Source: Rhodococcus yunnanensis NBRC 103083 (GTDB taxonomy: Bacteria; Actinomycetota; Actinomycetes; Mycobacteriales; Mycobacteriaceae). Taken from it: a DNA stretch of 64,000 bases. Location: positions 62,001 to 126,000 of the forward strand of contig NZ_BCXH01000005.1 in NCBI RefSeq assembly GCF_001895005.1, given 5' to 3'. The notes below the pieces were generated by a model. The model was not told where the DNA came from, did no database searches, and worked only from the letters and a program-made list of their open reading frames with translations. Positions 1-8,663 of the stretch are shown one piece after another. Each line of letters opens with the position of its first letter. Within the stretch, counting starts at the first letter, position 1. The position numbers and the translations under genes are program-made.

Positions 1-429
1 TTCCGCAGCATGGTCCAGGATGCGGACAAGCAGGTCTCTGCGCTTCTCGCTCAGAACGAGAGCGAGGGCGGTGTGCTGTTCAAGATGCGCGAGGATCCTC
101 GGATCACGAAGGTCGGCAAGTTCATGCGGCGATTCAGTGTCGATGAGCTGCCTCAGTTCTTGAACGTTCTCCGCCGCGAGATGAGTGTTGTCGGCCCGAG
201 GCCGCCGCTGCGCCGCGAGGTGGAGACCTACGACGGAGATGTCCGCCGCCGCCTCCTGGTGAAGCCTGGCATCACCGGACTCTGGCAGGTCAGTGGGCGC
301 AGCGACCTTTCATGGGAAGAGACCGTGCGACTTGATCTCTCGTACGTCGAGAACTGGTCGATGGTCGGGGACCTATTGATTATTGCTAAGACTGTAAAAG
401 CCGTTGCGGGTAGTGACGGTGCCTACTAA
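1..429 (+). CDS. Polyprenyl-phosphate sugar-1-phosphate transferase, C-terminal part (5' end outside window)
   Basis: The reading frame is open from base 1, so only the last 142 residues are present. They match the cytoplasmic catalytic domain of the bacterial sugar transferase family (WbaP/ExoY/CpsE, PF02397), which moves a sugar-1-phosphate from a UDP-sugar to undecaprenyl phosphate and starts a repeat unit. Family hallmarks visible: KMREDPRITKVGKFMRRFSVDELPQ, split here as KMREDPRIT and SVDELPQFLNVL, then MSVVGPRPP and KPGITGLWQVSGRS. Its base composition is high-GC like regions further downstream, whereas the next gene starts the lower-GC stretch, so this looks like the conserved left flank of a variable polysaccharide cassette. 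The sugar cannot be read from sequence. Confidence 0.93.
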   Translation, partial: FRSMVQDADKQVSALLAQNESEGGVLFKMREDPRITKVGKFMRRFSVDELPQFLNVLRREMSVVGPRPPLRREVETYDGDVRRRLLVKPGITGLWQVSGRSDLSWEETVRLDLSYVENWSMVGDLLIIAKTVKAVAGSDGAY

Positions 430-460
430 TGATTCGTTCCAGATCTTTGAAGGATTGCTA

Positions 461-1435
461 ATGTCAAGTCTGCAACCGCACCCGTTGGCGTCCATTATCC
501 CGAGGGGATCCAGAGTGCTCTGGGTCGCATCTTCGGGCGGGCACTTCGCGCAATTGAATCGAATTGCAAAGTCCGTCGAGGCACACACCGATTCTAAGTG
601 GCTGACTTTCAACACGCCACAGACCAAGCAAATCTTGGACGGACAGAATGTGCACTATGTTGACTATATTGCTCCGCGGGACGGTGTAACAGCCTCAAAA
701 GCCGCTTTGTGGGCGCTGCGAAATCTTCGACGCGGAATGTTTGACGTTTGTGTTAGCACTGGTGCGGCGATTGCACCGGCGATACTACCAATGGCAAGAC
801 TCTGCCGCTACCGCACCGTATACGTAGAAAGCGTGACGCGCGTGCACGGGCCGTCTCTGAGTGGGGCGATCATCGGAAAAATACCAGGGATCGAAACATA
901 TACCCAGCACGAGGCATGGTCGGACTCAAACTGGAAATACAAGGGTTCGATTCTTGATTCTTGGGTGTCGAACCCGAACCCGATTTTGGGCAGGCCGCGC
1001 AAGATCTTTGTCACAGTGGGCAGCATTCGACCATATAGATTTGACCGAGCAATCGACGCCGTCTTGAAAATTCTCGCGGCTGACGATGAGGTCGTTTGGC
1101 AGTTGGGCGCTACCAAGCGGACAGATTTACCAGGCGAGATACGTGATCAGATCACGCCAGCGGAGTTCTTGCGGAATGCCACAGAGGCCGATGTTGTAAT
1201 CACTCACGCAGGCGTCGGAACCGTTATGGAAATGCTTGACCTCAATATCGCACCAGTAATAGTAGTGCGCGATCCCAATCATAGTGAACACGTAGACGGG
1301 CATCAGCAACAGATTGCGACCGAACTGATCAGACGAGGTCTCGCATTCGAACTCGACTTAGAGAACCCGGATCGATATACAGTTGACCAGGCGTACACGA
1401 CGAAGATTACTTCTGCTGATTTGTCCTCCGTATAA
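461..1435 (+). CDS. Alg14/Alg13-type (PssD-PssE) fused glycosyltransferase
   Basis: About 324 residues. The N-terminal half (VLWVASSGGHFAQLNRI, then CVSTGAAIAPAI and YVESVTRV) resembles Alg14/PssD, the membrane-anchoring acceptor half. The C-terminal half (KIFVTVGSIRPYRFDRAI, then EADVVITHAGVGTVMEML and DPNHSEHVDGHQQQIA) resembles Alg13/PssE, the GT28-like nucleotide-sugar-binding half. In many capsule loci these are two proteins (Cps14F/Cps14G); here they are one chain. Expected role is adding the second sugar (Glc, GlcNAc or GlcA type donors are known in the family) to the lipid-linked first sugar. I chose ATG 461 over the in-frame ATG at 404 because GAAGGA lies 6 bases upstream and 404 would overlap the previous gene. 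First gene of the lower-GC cassette. Confidence 0.85.
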   Translation: MSSLQPHPLASIIPRGSRVLWVASSGGHFAQLNRIAKSVEAHTDSKWLTFNTPQTKQILDGQNVHYVDYIAPRDGVTASKAALWALRNLRRGMFDVCVSTGAAIAPAILPMARLCRYRTVYVESVTRVHGPSLSGAIIGKIPGIETYTQHEAWSDSNWKYKGSILDSWVSNPNPILGRPRKIFVTVGSIRPYRFDRAIDAVLKILAADDEVVWQLGATKRTDLPGEIRDQITPAEFLRNATEADVVITHAGVGTVMEMLDLNIAPVIVVRDPNHSEHVDGHQQQIATELIRRGLAFELDLENPDRYTVDQAYTTKITSADLSSV

Positions 1436-1498
1436 CTCCAAATCAGACTACCGAAAAGCTTTGGGCAATCACAGCAGTTAGCGCGAAAGAAGACATAC

Positions 1499-2551
1499 AT
1501 GCCAAGTCCTGACGAAGGCCGTAGCCGCCCATCTGAAGTGGCAGTCCACCGGGCACCATTGGTGGTTGTGCATTCGCTAGCGGCACCTGACGGTAAAACT
1601 CGATACGTGGACCACATGTTGCATCCTGGACCTCGCGAACTGACTGCCAAAACATTCTCATGGCGACGAGCAATACTGACTCGCTACGACGTTTTTCACA
1701 TTCACTGGCCAGAAAATCTCCTCCGGGGATCTGGCCGTATTCAATCATTCGTCAAATCCGTTCTGTTCCTGATTTTAACTCTTCGATGGAAATTGACGTC
1801 GACCACAATCGTGCGGACCGTACATAATGTCCAACCCCATGAACCAGGTCGTGCTCTGGAGAATCGCTTGCTTGAACGCGCTGACAGGGCCGTTGACCTA
1901 TATATCAAGCTGAATACAACGACAGAAATCCCGCGGCCCAAGAAGTCAGTAACTATTTTGCATGGGCATTACAAAGACCGAACTACTTTCCAAGTCGACA
2001 CACGACGCAGGCGTGGAACCATCTTGTACTTCGGTCTTATACGTGAATATAAAGGTGTGCCCGGACTGATTAACGCATTTCGTGATCTTTGCGACGAGGA
2101 TGCACGACTAAAAATTGTTGGGAAACCGGCATCAGAAGAAATGGGAAGTCAGGTCTCCGAGTTGGCGGGCGCCGACGATCGGATAAGTACACAGTTGTCT
2201 TTCGTGGCTGACAAACAATTGGCGAGAGAGATCAGCGGTGCTGAGCTCGTAGTTCTACCATATCGTGAGATGCACAATTCTGGGTCTTTGTTGTTGGCAT
2301 TGTCCTTAGGGACACCCGTTCTGGTGCCAGAGTCCACCTCCAACGAGGAGATAAGAAAAGAAGTTGGCGGAGACTGGATACTAACTTATTCTGGTACTCT
2401 GACCAAAAATCATCTCTCGAACGCGCTGCAAAGCGTGCGGTCTGTAGGTCGAACGGCAGAGCCAGATCTAGCAGCGCGAGACTGGGACAATGTGAAAGAG
2501 AAGCACTATCTAGCCTACATTGCGGCGCGCGGTAAGCGGCAGGCATTTTAA
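1499..2551 (+). CDS. Glycosyltransferase, GT-B fold (GT4-like)
   Basis: 350 residues. The N-terminal part has the YDVFHIHWPENLLRG segment found in a subset of actinobacterial exopolysaccharide glycosyltransferases. The C-terminal part has a GT4-like core: TILYFGLIREYKGVPGLINAF, split by eye as LYFGLIREYKG, followed by VLPYREMHNSGSLLLALSLGTPVLVPE, where E/S residues usually bind the nucleotide-sugar diphosphate. It should act at the cytoplasmic membrane face on the lipid-linked repeat unit. Donor and linkage are unknown. It ends one base before the GTG start proposed for the flippase gene, so the two are probably co-translated. Low GC like its neighbours. Confidence 0.82.
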   Translation: MPSPDEGRSRPSEVAVHRAPLVVVHSLAAPDGKTRYVDHMLHPGPRELTAKTFSWRRAILTRYDVFHIHWPENLLRGSGRIQSFVKSVLFLILTLRWKLTSTTIVRTVHNVQPHEPGRALENRLLERADRAVDLYIKLNTTTEIPRPKKSVTILHGHYKDRTTFQVDTRRRRGTILYFGLIREYKGVPGLINAFRDLCDEDARLKIVGKPASEEMGSQVSELAGADDRISTQLSFVADKQLAREISGAELVVLPYREMHNSGSLLLALSLGTPVLVPESTSNEEIRKEVGGDWILTYSGTLTKNHLSNALQSVRSVGRTAEPDLAARDWDNVKEKHYLAYIAARGKRQAF

Positions 2552-2552
2552 C

Positions 2553-4046
2553 GTGACTACCTCGGGCTTTAACGACACAGAACCGAAGGATCGGAGCCTT
2601 GGAGCCTCTGCTGCTAAGGGCGCTGCCGTCACTCTGGCAGGACAAGGTCTGAAATTCTTCCTACAGTTCGGTGGCATTGTCCTGCTAGCAAGGCTGTTGG
2701 ACCCAACAGATTTTGGACTGGTAGCAATGGTTGTGTCTATTGTCGGAGTTGGTGAGGTTCTACGCGACTTTGGGCTATCGTCCGCAGCTATTCAAGCAAA
2801 AAATCTCACCGCACAGCAGAAGTCAAATCTATTTTGGATCAACACGACAATCGGGGCGCTTCTGGCTATCGGGTGCTTCGCCGCTGCGCCACTGCTCGCC
2901 ACCTTCTTCGACGAACACAGGATCCAACCGATAGCACAGGTGTTGGCGATTACGTTCCTTCTCAGCGGAATTACGACGCAATTTCGTGCCGGGCTGGCTC
3001 GCGGAATGAAATTCAAAAAACTAGCAATTGCAGACGTGGCTGCGCAGGCAATTGGGCTTGCCGTAGCGATCGCATGTGCCCTGAACGGCGCCGGGTATTG
3101 GTCAATGGTTGTCCAGCAGGTAGTTCAGTCGGCAGCTATTCTCCTACTATGCGCTACATTTTCGCGATGGCTTCCATCGTTGCCCCGGCGATGCGACGGA
3201 ATGAGAGCCCTAACCTCGTTTGGCTGGAACTTGATGGGGGCGCAACTGCTTCAGTATGCAAGCAAGAATATGGACTCAGTTCTCATTGGCCGACAATTCG
3301 GCGCCGAACCGCTAGGCTTCTACAATCGAGCGTCACAATTGGTTACGAGTCCTTTGAATCAGATCAATGTGCCTGCATCTTCTGTGGCTATCCCAGTGCT
3401 GTCACGTATTTCAGAAGACAAAATACGCTACGATCGATTCATAATACGTGGACAGTTATGTCTCATGTCGGCCATCGTTGCCATATTCATGTTCATTGCG
3501 GCGCACTCGAACGCCGTGGTTGAAACGTTGCTTGGCGCAAACTGGTCCGAAAGCGCCACTTTCCTTGGAATTCTGGCATTGGGCGCGACATTTCAGGCAG
3601 CGAGCTACGCAACATACTGGGTATTTGTGTCCAAAGGAAAGACCGCAGCACTCTTCCGGTACGCGATTATTTCTCGAGTGATAACAGTCGCGATACTGTT
3701 CGCAGGAATTCCTTGGGGGGCAACTGGAGTCGCGGTAGCATATGCGGCTGGCTTAGCCGTGATCTGGCCGTTGGGACTGTTGTGGATACATTTCGTCACG
3801 GACGCACCCGCATACAAGATGCTGACGAATGGCGCTCGAACCCTAGTGATATATGGAGTTAGTGCAGGAGTAGGGGCAGTGACTACACAGGCGCTCACTC
3901 TAGAACGCGGATTGGAGCTTTCAGTTGGTTTCCTCGTGATGCTCGCAAGCCTCGCACTCACCGTCGCTGTATCAAAATCTTATCGTTCGGATATTCGCGA
4001 CGTAATAGATATCGTGAGAATAATACGGAAGAGAGCAGTAAAGTGA
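2553..4046 (+). CDS. Wzx-type polysaccharide flippase (set 1)
   Basis: About 497 residues, almost entirely hydrophobic segments, beginning GAAVTLAGQGLKFFLQFGGIVLLARLLDPTDFG (seen as LLARLLDPTDFGLVAMV), the usual N-terminus of MOP-superfamily flippases (RfbX/Wzx, MviN-like fold). It would flip the undecaprenyl-linked repeat unit to the outer face of the membrane. I start it at GTG 2553, right after the upstream stop with a GGCAGG-like site before it; an ATG at 2520 in the same frame would overlap the preceding gene by 32 bases. Pairs with the polymerase at 8664. A second flippase of the same superfamily lies at 19804. Confidence 0.88.
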   Translation: MTTSGFNDTEPKDRSLGASAAKGAAVTLAGQGLKFFLQFGGIVLLARLLDPTDFGLVAMVVSIVGVGEVLRDFGLSSAAIQAKNLTAQQKSNLFWINTTIGALLAIGCFAAAPLLATFFDEHRIQPIAQVLAITFLLSGITTQFRAGLARGMKFKKLAIADVAAQAIGLAVAIACALNGAGYWSMVVQQVVQSAAILLLCATFSRWLPSLPRRCDGMRALTSFGWNLMGAQLLQYASKNMDSVLIGRQFGAEPLGFYNRASQLVTSPLNQINVPASSVAIPVLSRISEDKIRYDRFIIRGQLCLMSAIVAIFMFIAAHSNAVVETLLGANWSESATFLGILALGATFQAASYATYWVFVSKGKTAALFRYAIISRVITVAILFAGIPWGATGVAVAYAAGLAVIWPLGLLWIHFVTDAPAYKMLTNGARTLVIYGVSAGVGAVTTQALTLERGLELSVGFLVMLASLALTVAVSKSYRSDIRDVIDIVRIIRKRAVK

Positions 4047-4092
4047 AAGCCTCAAGCCTGGCTACGGTTTATGTTGAAATGGAATTAGGCAC

Positions 4093-5394
4093 ATGGCGAC
4101 AACAGTGAAAACATTACTTCGAACTGCACTAAGGCGAGCTAGGCAATTTCTGGATGAATCCTACGGATCTGCCAGAGTTAGCTCGGTCTTGGAGCATCTA
4201 TGGCGCGACAATCGCCCATTCACTGGCACGCCAAAGCCTACCCGACACCTACTGTTGCCACCACCCGGACGAGGGAACATTGGTGACCAAGCAATGGTCG
4301 AGGCATTTCTTGAGAATGTCGAAGGCGACGTTGTTGTAATCGTAAAGGCTTCAGATTCTTTCGTATTTGATGCCAATGATTCGAGTCGGCTCACAATCGT
4401 CGCAATGCCAAATCTGATATACGGGCGTTGGTTCAGGCAGCTCATTGATCTGCGTAAATTTCACAAGATCGCCGATACATGCACATCGTACTCTGTAATC
4501 GGTGCAGACATTATGGATGGTGCATACAATGAATTGGCGTCGATCAACCGATATCGAACGCTAAGTGTGGCTATACGGGCGGGGTTGGACTCGAGAATCC
4601 TTGGATTTAGTTGGAATAGCGAACCAACGAGCCGCGCTAGGGCCGCAATGATCGAATGTGGGCATAGTGGTGTAAAGATTCTCGCTCGCGATCCAGTCTC
4701 TTACAATCGGCTAGAGAGTCTGGGTGTCGAGAATCTATCGCTTGTTGCTGATACCGTCTTCGCAGACAGTCGTGTAATGGTATCGGACAGGGTCCTAAAC
4801 ATACTTGATCGGATACCATTTGGAAAATCTTTTGCGCTCGTCAACGCTAGCGGCCTGGTGGGACGCAGTGGAAGCCAGGTTCAAGCGTACTCACGCCTTA
4901 TTTCATCGCTCCAATCCCGCGATCTATTCGTGGTGCTCTTACCCCATGTGATTCGGCCTGGCGGAAGCGATTTGGTCGAATGTCGGTCGATTCAGGCGGC
5001 ACTACGCATCGAAGACCTCTATTTGGTTAGTGAGCTCTTGAGGCCGTCGGAAGTAAGACAACTCGCCGACAGGTGCCACCTAGTCGTCAGTGGGCGGATG
5101 CATCTGAGTGTCATTGCATTATCAGTTGATACGCCGGCAATTACAGTCGCAACTCAGGGAAAGGTCGAGGGATTGGCGCAGATGTTCAAAATCCAGGATC
5201 TGACGGTCTCAAGTGAAGGAGATCTTGAGTCTGGACTGGAGCACGCGTTGCAGACGTTTTTCTCGGCAGAGCCATCGATACGGGCCGAAATAGCCGATAA
5301 CGGATCGAGGGCAAGATTGCTGGCGTATAAGAATTTCCCCGGAAGGGCTCCGCAGAGTTCTGATGCAAGATTGGACCGTGCAAATGGTGGCTAA
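4093..5394 (+). CDS. Polysaccharide pyruvyl transferase family protein
   Basis: 433 residues. Motifs of PF04230 are present: the N-terminal PPPGRGNIGDQAMVEAFL, and C-terminal VVSGRMHLSVIALSVDTPAI followed by TQGKVEGLAQMF. Known members transfer pyruvate from PEP to a sugar, giving an acidic ketal on exopolysaccharides or cell-wall glycans; others act in amino-acid or alcohol modification, so the exact reaction is open. A region around residues 130-145 (SYSVIGADIMDGAYNE) replaces the usual GGG stretch. The last 32 bases overlap the next gene, and a second family member follows at 6407. Confidence 0.83.
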   Translation: MATTVKTLLRTALRRARQFLDESYGSARVSSVLEHLWRDNRPFTGTPKPTRHLLLPPPGRGNIGDQAMVEAFLENVEGDVVVIVKASDSFVFDANDSSRLTIVAMPNLIYGRWFRQLIDLRKFHKIADTCTSYSVIGADIMDGAYNELASINRYRTLSVAIRAGLDSRILGFSWNSEPTSRARAAMIECGHSGVKILARDPVSYNRLESLGVENLSLVADTVFADSRVMVSDRVLNILDRIPFGKSFALVNASGLVGRSGSQVQAYSRLISSLQSRDLFVVLLPHVIRPGGSDLVECRSIQAALRIEDLYLVSELLRPSEVRQLADRCHLVVSGRMHLSVIALSVDTPAITVATQGKVEGLAQMFKIQDLTVSSEGDLESGLEHALQTFFSAEPSIRAEIADNGSRARLLAYKNFPGRAPQSSDARLDRANGG

Positions 5395-6355
5395 GAAGCT
5401 ATCGAAGAGACTCAAGAGATCACCATCAGTGAAGAAGCTGCGAGCGTTCGCGAGCAAATTAAAAGCAGTCTCCGAATTTGCATCTGACGGGTATCAGTAC
5501 ATGAAGGACGCCGCACCAAGTGAGAGGATCGCATTTGGTGTCACGGATCCTGTGCACCTTGAATGTACATTAACCAAAGACTACCACCGGATCGAAAAGG
5601 GCATATCTCTTCGGGTTCCCAAACGCCCCTTCGGTGAAGCAGTGGCAAACAGAATTCAGCATAATCTTCTCGCTTTCGATGGAATCGAAAGCACTGACGA
5701 AGGTGGTCGTGAATTTGTTAGATATTCGGTAGAGGCACTTGAAGCATTAAATCTATGGAATCGCGAAGGTGAGCGCGACTCTAGACTTGATTTCGAGCTT
5801 GCCACTCCTCGGAGCGGCCATGACGTTGACAACGTTTCAAGATTCTTCGGGTCTCGATCAAGCGTGCGCAGCTTTGATCGGACACGTGAGATACCAGCTG
5901 AAATCTTAAACAATGCGATAGCGTTAGCCGCTAACTCACCTTCTGTCTGCAACAGGCAGAGCTGGCGGGCACATTTGTACACAGATCCCGTGGACGTACT
6001 GAACGTGTTGAAGCTTCAGAATGGAAATTCTGCGTTTCGCGATGAAGTTCCGTGCGTTGCCGTAGTGACGGTCGACAGGAGGCTGTTCTCGGGCATTGAA
6101 GAGAGAAATCAACGATGGGTAGATGGTGGTCTCTTTGCGATGAGCCTGGTATGGGGTCTTCACGCACTGGGCCTCTCCAGTTGTATGTTGAATTGGTCCG
6201 TCAATGCCGATCGAAGCCGCGCACTGAGGGAGGAAGGAAATATCCCGGCGGTCGAAGACATCATCGTGATGATCGCAATAGGGTACGCAGATGAAGGTGC
6301 GAAGAGAGCGCGTTCATCGAGACGGCCTTTGGAGGGCATCGCTCGATTCCACTGA
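5363..6355 (+). CDS. Nitroreductase-family flavoprotein in polysaccharide cluster
   Basis: 330 residues. The C-terminal two thirds match the FMN-dependent nitroreductase fold: FFGSRSSVRSFDRTREIPAE, seen as SRSSVRSF near residue 168, AANSPSVCNRQSWRAH near 195-210 and GLFAMSLVWGLHALGLSSC near 255-272. The first 150 or so residues are an extension not typical of stand-alone nitroreductases (HLECTLTKDYHRIEKGISL). Such extended proteins do occur in polysaccharide loci next to pyruvyltransferases; their substrate is not known to me. It overlaps the upstream gene by 32 bases; an alternative start at ATG 5384 shortens the overlap. A redox step on a sugar or pyruvyl group is only a guess. Confidence 0.8.
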   Translation: MQDWTVQMVAKKLSKRLKRSPSVKKLRAFASKLKAVSEFASDGYQYMKDAAPSERIAFGVTDPVHLECTLTKDYHRIEKGISLRVPKRPFGEAVANRIQHNLLAFDGIESTDEGGREFVRYSVEALEALNLWNREGERDSRLDFELATPRSGHDVDNVSRFFGSRSSVRSFDRTREIPAEILNNAIALAANSPSVCNRQSWRAHLYTDPVDVLNVLKLQNGNSAFRDEVPCVAVVTVDRRLFSGIEERNQRWVDGGLFAMSLVWGLHALGLSSCMLNWSVNADRSRALREEGNIPAVEDIIVMIAIGYADEGAKRARSSRRPLEGIARFH

Positions 6356-6406
6356 TGCGACAGCAGACTTAGGTTCGTAGCTCAATCCCGGAAATGAAAG
6401 GCCAGA

Positions 6407-7468
6407 GTGCTAATGATCTTCTACTGGTGCGCCGGGCAAGATGACAATCTCGGCGATGTCGTGTTGCGTAGGAGGATGCTCAGATCTCTTCAGTCGAGGG
6501 GCGCGTGCACTGTCTACGTAGGATCAGCATCAGCTGGTTTTGTGAAAGCGCTTGGCTTGCGGCCGAATGACGTAATCTATCGAAATTTTGTAGGATTTGT
6601 AGCCCGTGCTTCTTTGTCGAGCTTACGGCGAAATTGGATGTTTGCATTTAATCCCGGTGAAGTGACGTGCAATCGTAGACAGAGTTTGATGCACGCTGCG
6701 CTTATACCAATGCTTTTGCTTTCTTTGATACATGGTTTCAGGGCGGTTCGTATCGGGGTGGGCCTACAGCCAAAGAAATCGCGGTGGGGGATATTCATCT
6801 TTGCTACCGCGGCATTGTGCAAGGAGAACATCTGGCGTGATGCTGAGACACTGAAGTGGTTTCGAACTGGTTCGGTTGCGCCAGACTGGGCGTTTAGTGC
6901 GATGCCCGCGTCCGCCACAGAACCTCCTTCGGACGAGCAGAGTGCACCGCGGTCACGCATCGCGGTGTCGTTTCGTGGTGACGGTTCGGTGATCTCCGAT
7001 TCGATGGTGATCGCCTTGCGGGACGTTGCCAAAGACCTCGGTCGGAAGCTAGTTGTCGTGGTTCAGGTCGAGCGTGATCAAACGGCACTGCGGGATCTCG
7101 CGCAACGTTTGAACTGTGATTTTGTTGGATGGACCACCCAAGACCATCTGACGCAAGAACGGCGTGTTCGCGACGCATATCGAGAGTCCAGCCTGGTCGT
7201 GAGTGATCGTCTTCATGCCTTGATAATTGCAGTGAACGAGGGCTGTGTGCCAGTAGGATTGATGGAGCATTCGACTAGCAAAGTTGAGCGAAACTTTGCT
7301 ACGACTAGCTTTCCGTTCATCAGCGCGGATGTGACAGGCTGGGAGCCGTCGCGGATCGCGGATGAGATCCGGGGTGGGTTGAAGGTAAAGCGGGCGTGCG
7401 ATATCGCAGCATTGGCTGCGGAAGACCTTGTCAGATCACTGGATCAAAAGGTGAAGAATTATGGCTAA
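6407..7468 (+). CDS. Polysaccharide pyruvyl transferase family protein (second copy)
   Basis: 353 residues; GTG start with GAAAGG 6 bases upstream, in-frame ATG two codons later. It opens with FYWCAGQDDNLGDVVLRRRML, seen as GQDDNLGDVVLRRRML, the PF04230 N-terminal signature, and has SLVVSDRLHALIIAVNEGCVPVGL near the C-terminus, equivalent to the SGRMH motif of the copy at 4093. The two copies are divergent rather than recent duplicates. Probable role is a second ketal-pyruvate or related modification on the repeat unit. Its last 8 bases overlap the next glycosyltransferase. Confidence 0.8.
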   Translation: MLMIFYWCAGQDDNLGDVVLRRRMLRSLQSRGACTVYVGSASAGFVKALGLRPNDVIYRNFVGFVARASLSSLRRNWMFAFNPGEVTCNRRQSLMHAALIPMLLLSLIHGFRAVRIGVGLQPKKSRWGIFIFATAALCKENIWRDAETLKWFRTGSVAPDWAFSAMPASATEPPSDEQSAPRSRIAVSFRGDGSVISDSMVIALRDVAKDLGRKLVVVVQVERDQTALRDLAQRLNCDFVGWTTQDHLTQERRVRDAYRESSLVVSDRLHALIIAVNEGCVPVGLMEHSTSKVERNFATTSFPFISADVTGWEPSRIADEIRGGLKVKRACDIAALAAEDLVRSLDQKVKNYG

Positions 7469-8660
7469 GAAACATATGCATTATTTGGTTGGCGGGTTCC
7501 GAATTTCAGTTCGTGACGGGTCAAACACCCCAGGTCCGAGAAATCATATTCTGAGCTTCATCGAGGGCGCCCGCCAGGAAGGGCATCTGGTTCGGAGGTT
7601 TCTGGTTTCTGAATTCCCTTTGATGGCGCGATTCTCGAAAGTCTCGCAGTCGGATTACCAGGGGTCTAGTGCAATACGGGTCTGGATTGCCGATATCGTG
7701 CGCATCGCTGCCGCGATTTGGTGTGGCGGAAACGTATTTCTGCGAACTCTTTGTAGCGGTTCACCGGACATCATATATGAGCGTGTTGCCGTACTCCAGT
7801 CGCTGTCTTCGTTTCATGCACGAAAACGGCGTGCGTTTCGGGTCGTGGAAGCGAATGGAATACTCGCACGTGAGACCGCACTGGACCGCAAGGTATTGAA
7901 GTCAATTCGGTTGGCAACATGGTTGGAGCAGAGGGTTTTGCGCAGGGCCGATCTTGTCGTCGCCGTCAGCGATGCGCTCAAGACAGAATTGATTGAATAT
8001 AGTGGCTTGCACCCCTCGGCTATTCTGGTCGTGCCAAATGGTGTTTCGTCAAAGCTTGGTGCGATCAAACGATCTTCATCTGACGGTGTGACTATCGGAT
8101 TTGCTGGCTCGGTGGTTGCTTGGCACCATCTCGATGAGCTATTCGATGCTGTGAAATGGGTGAACCTCGAACGAGTCGGCTCAGGGCTTCAGCCAATCCG
8201 TCTAGAGGTGGTTGGCGACGGCCCCGAGTTGGGTGCTTTGAAGGCGAAAGTCGTTAGTGATGAATTGTCTGGAGTTGTGACAATGCTTGGAAAACTTGAC
8301 CAGGCTAGCACTTATGAAAGAATGGCTACGTGGAACTTTGGATTCGCAGGCCATAGGAAGTCGTCAAGTTCCGCTATGTATCATAGTCCTCTCAAGCTTT
8401 ATGAGTATGCCGCCTTGGGCCTTGGAATACTATGTACTGATTCGAGTGATGCCTCTTCCCTTAAGGAGTGTGGCGTAGAAATGAGAATTCACGCAGGTGG
8501 CGCAAGCGTTCGTGAGCAGCTATCAAGTTTGATTCAGGCTCCCCGGCAGAGTGAATCGAATATTTCCGCTATTCGAAAGTCTGTGGTGAAAGAGCACTCC
8601 TGGGAAGCCAGGGTGGCTACAGTGATAGGCCGAGCTGCAGTTTCAGGTTATAAGGAGTAG
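7461..8660 (+). CDS. Glycosyltransferase, GT4 family
   Basis: 399 residues. N-terminal GPRNHILSFIEGARQEGH is the acceptor-side Rossmann start; the central VVAVSDALKTELIE and VVPNGV are typical of GT4 enzymes; then IGFAGSVVAWHHLDELFDA and, near 310, SPLKLYEYAALGLGILCTD, the E-x7-E region that contacts the donor. Retaining glycosyl transfer to the lipid-linked repeat unit is expected. Overlaps the pyruvyltransferase-family gene by 8 bases and is followed after 3 bases by the polymerase gene, so translation is probably coupled. Confidence 0.85.
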   Translation: MAKKHMHYLVGGFRISVRDGSNTPGPRNHILSFIEGARQEGHLVRRFLVSEFPLMARFSKVSQSDYQGSSAIRVWIADIVRIAAAIWCGGNVFLRTLCSGSPDIIYERVAVLQSLSSFHARKRRAFRVVEANGILARETALDRKVLKSIRLATWLEQRVLRRADLVVAVSDALKTELIEYSGLHPSAILVVPNGVSSKLGAIKRSSSDGVTIGFAGSVVAWHHLDELFDAVKWVNLERVGSGLQPIRLEVVGDGPELGALKAKVVSDELSGVVTMLGKLDQASTYERMATWNFGFAGHRKSSSSAMYHSPLKLYEYAALGLGILCTDSSDASSLKECGVEMRIHAGGASVREQLSSLIQAPRQSESNISAIRKSVVKEHSWEARVATVIGRAAVSGYKE

Positions 8661-8663
8661 CGA

